Part shown: positions 5,443-7,116 of the stretch, piece after piece | Layout of the letters: each line of letters opens with the position of its first letter | Position numbering within the stretch: position 1 is the stretch's first letter | Origin: Alphaproteobacteria bacterium | GTDB taxonomy: Bacteria; Pseudomonadota; Alphaproteobacteria; UBA2136; UBA6156 | Assembly: GCA_020249005.1 (NCBI GenBank) | Contig: JADCGN010000129.1 | Span: forward strand, 1-7,116 | Direction of reading: 5' to 3' | DNA length: 7,116 nucleotides | Translations under genes and position numbers: made by a program | Notes under the pieces: model-generated | Databases searched by the model: none | The model's input: only the letters and a program-made list of their open reading frames with translations | Told to the model about the DNA's origin: nothing

Positions 5443-5926
5443 CAAACCAGCCCCTAAAAGAGAAGATTTTGCCAATTTTTATGAGCAAATATTAGATTCT
5501 ATAAACCATGGCCTGTCTGTCCAACATGGTTATTCAAAAATATTAATTAGCTTTAATCTAGCGACAATTCTTTTGATTGTAAGTTCCATATCATTAATTA
5601 ATAAAAATATAATATATTATATACTTTTTATACCTATATTATATCTTCTTTATAGTTCTCATAATTTATTTAAAGGTATGATAAGTATAAGTGCTTTAAG
5701 TATAAAATTTTCTACCAATTTTAAAGCTATTTTATTTAGAATGAAAAATTTTCATGATTATTCATTTGATATATTTGAAGAGGAAGTAGAAAAGAGTTGT
5801 CTTAAACCTTTTGAAGATACAGATAAACTTCATAATGAGAATTTTAAAAAATGTAATGAATATACAATTACTGCCGTTATTTTAATATTTATATTTATGA
5901 TGATGATTAAAATTTACGAGATATGA
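5435..5926 (+). CDS. Very AT-rich hypothetical gene between lpdA and lipA; predicted three-helix membrane protein
   Basis: A 163-residue protein I do not recognise. A basic N-terminus (KPAPKRE) and a short helical stretch precede two closely spaced hydrophobic segments at about 36-55 and 59-78. A polar central region (about 93-142, with EEEVEK and DTDKLHNENFKKC) follows, then a third hydrophobic segment at about 143-160 (AVILIFIFMMMIKI) near the C-terminus. It is probably an inner-membrane protein with its central domain in the cytoplasm. Hand-counted GC is about 22% from 5461 to 5920, extreme beside neighbours well above 60%. Its ATG overlaps the stop of the second lpdA tail (ATGCATAG) and its TGA overlaps the lipA start (ATGA), so coupling on both sides is likely. 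GAAGGG at 5419-5424 may be its ribosome binding site, 10 bases upstream. The frame is intact. It is almost certainly foreign in origin; the function is unknown. Confidence 0.8.
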   Translation: MHSKPAPKREDFANFYEQILDSINHGLSVQHGYSKILISFNLATILLIVSSISLINKNIIYYILFIPILYLLYSSHNLFKGMISISALSIKFSTNFKAILFRMKNFHDYSFDIFEEEVEKSCLKPFEDTDKLHNENFKKCNEYTITAVILIFIFMMMIKIYEI

Positions 5927-7098
5927 AAATCACCCTCACCCACAGCGAAAACCGCGAGGACGTCCGCCAAGAACTGGCGGCGGCGGGGATTCCCACCGAT
6001 GGCGTGGCGGACTTAGGCTATGACCACGTGCCCGATGCGCCCAAGGCGGCGTTTGCGGAGTATGCCAAGCGGACGCCCGGCGACGGCGCGCCGCCGCCGA
6101 ATGAAGAGGGGGCCGAGCATGACTACCGCGCCGGGGTGCGCGCACGATTGGATGCCCGCCGGGTGACGGGGGTCAAGGGCGGCGGGGGCGAGAGCCTAAC
6201 GCAGGGTATCGCGCATATGTCGGGCAAGCCCGACTGGCTGCGGGTGAAGGCGCCGACCAACCCGAAATATTTTGCGTTGGTGGAGAACGTGCGCGCCAAA
6301 AAGCTGCACACGGTGTGCGAGGAAGCGGCCTGCCCGAACATTGGCGACTGCTGGGCGAGCGGGCACCTGACGGTGATGATCCTGGGCGATACCTGCACCC
6401 GCGGCTGCGCCTTCTGCAACATCAAAACCGGCAAGCCCAATGCGGTGAACCCGCATGAGGCGGCGAACTTGGCGCAGATGGTGGGCGAGCTGCAGCTGCA
6501 GCACGTGGTGATCACCAGCGTTGACCGCGATGACCTGGCGGACGGCGGCGCGCAGCACTGGGCCGATTGCATCAACGCGATTCATGCCAAGGCGTCCGGC
6601 GTGAGCGTGGAGATTCTCACCCCCGACTTCCGCCGCCATGAAGAGTATATTCCGCTGGTGGTGAACGCGCGCCCCGAAGTTTACAACCACAACCTGGAAA
6701 CCGTGCCGCGGCTGTACCGCACCGTGCGGCCTGGCGCGCGTTACTTCGGCAGCCTGCGCTTGCTGGAACGCGTGAAAGAGTTAGCTGACTATCCAGTTTT
6801 TACCAAAAGCGGCCTGATGGTCGGCTTGGGTGAACACCGCGACGAGGTGCTGCAGGTGATGGACGACCTACGCGCGGCGAACGTGGATTTCCTCACCATC
6901 GGGCAGTACCTGCGCCCCAGTCCGCAGCACTTCCCGGTGATGGAGTACATCACGCCCGAACAATTTGCCTACTATGAAGAACAAGCCAAGCTGCGCGGCT
7001 TCCTGATGGTTGCCAGCGGCCCGTTGGTGCGCAGCAGCTTCCATGCCGACAAATACTACGCCGAGCTGTTGGAACGACGCAAAGCAGGGCAGGTTTAA
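5923..7098 (+). CDS. lipA: Lipoyl synthase (radical SAM), with a long N-terminal extension
   Basis: LipA inserts two sulfur atoms into octanoyl groups on E2-type proteins, making the lipoyl cofactor that the adjacent pdhC product needs. In the 391-residue frame the auxiliary 4Fe-4S cluster ligands are Cys132, Cys137 and Cys143 (CEEAACPNIGDC). The radical SAM cluster is CTRGCAFC (Cys158, Cys162, Cys165), and the C-terminal RSS motif at 370-372 supplies the serine ligand. The family core starts near KPDWLRVKAP (102-111), so a start at ATG 6217 would give a compact 293-residue enzyme. The upstream 98 codons are GC-rich with strongly GC-ending third positions and no stops, so they look translated, but I do not recognise them; they include a Gly-rich spacer just before the core. 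ATG 5923 overlaps the orf2 stop (ATGA). LipA identity is firm; the start is uncertain. Confidence 0.95.
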   Translation: MKITLTHSENREDVRQELAAAGIPTDGVADLGYDHVPDAPKAAFAEYAKRTPGDGAPPPNEEGAEHDYRAGVRARLDARRVTGVKGGGGESLTQGIAHMSGKPDWLRVKAPTNPKYFALVENVRAKKLHTVCEEAACPNIGDCWASGHLTVMILGDTCTRGCAFCNIKTGKPNAVNPHEAANLAQMVGELQLQHVVITSVDRDDLADGGAQHWADCINAIHAKASGVSVEILTPDFRRHEEYIPLVVNARPEVYNHNLETVPRLYRTVRPGARYFGSLRLLERVKELADYPVFTKSGLMVGLGEHRDEVLQVMDDLRAANVDFLTIGQYLRPSPQHFPVMEYITPEQFAYYEEQAKLRGFLMVASGPLVRSSFHADKYYAELLERRKAGQV

Positions 7099-7108
7099 GC
7101 CGCAAAAC

Positions 7109-7115
7109 GAAGGGG
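7109..7115 (+). promoter_or_regulatory. Possible ribosome binding site for a gene beyond the window
   Basis: GAAGGGG lies 10 bases after the lipA stop at the window edge and is a fair Shine-Dalgarno match, suggesting that the operon continues downstream. Confidence 0.35.
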
Positions 7116-7116
7116 C

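Noticed and set aside
5560..5640. Promoter-like AT-rich hexamers inside orf2
   Set aside because: TATAAT-like strings are expected by chance at this composition, and I found no well-spaced -35/-10 pair worth reporting.
6119..6166. ATG at 6119 as a remnant lipA start, implying a frameshift
   Set aside because: It is out of the lipA frame and stops after 15 codons, while the lipA frame is open and coding-like through the same region.

Overview
The window is part of an alphaproteobacterial-type pyruvate dehydrogenase (PDH) operon, all on the + strand, running pdhA (3' part only) - orf1 - pdhB - small membrane protein - pdhC - lpdA - orf2 - lipA. The split E1 (separate alpha and beta chains), the E1 beta without an N-terminal lipoyl domain, the single-lipoyl-domain E2 and the downstream lipoate synthase suggest an alphaproteobacterium with a GC-rich genome (core genes clearly above 60% GC). 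I cannot place it more precisely. The core genes form one functional unit: E1 decarboxylates pyruvate, E2 transfers the acetyl group to CoA on its lipoyl arm, E3 (lpdA) reoxidises that arm, and LipA builds the lipoyl cofactor. Gaps are very short or genes overlap, so the whole stretch is probably one transcript whose promoter lies upstream of the window.

Two genes do not fit. orf1 (702-1190, about 32% GC by hand count) lies exactly between the pdhA stop and the pdhB start. orf2 (5435-5926, about 22% GC over most of its length) lies between the lpdA region and lipA. Both are in the sense orientation, use AT-rich codons, encode small proteins with predicted membrane segments, and touch their neighbours at the stop/start codons. 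They look like foreign 'cargo' genes inserted so that operon transcription and translational coupling survive. I recognise neither.

The lpdA-orf2 junction is the most unusual part. The last 13 codons and stop of lpdA (5265-5306) recur at 5401-5442. The peptide is identical (EAVLNSEGRALNA) but the DNA differs at 8 of 42 bases, all synonymous, including a serine codon-family switch. Between the copies lies a 72-base palindrome (5324-5395) made of two hairpins with paired, compensating differences, resembling the dispersed REP-like repeats of Proteobacteria. The second tail contains the start codon of orf2. This resembles the attL/attR footprint of an element that inserts in the 3' end of a gene and restores its C-terminus, but on a miniature scale.

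Other points: a Gly-to-Val change in the NAD-binding GxGxxG motif of LpdA, a shortened loop before the E2 DHRxxDG motif, and a 98-residue N-terminal extension on LipA. No RNA genes, CRISPR arrays or transposase genes were seen. The only stretch of note without a gene is 5307-5434, filled by the repeat structures.
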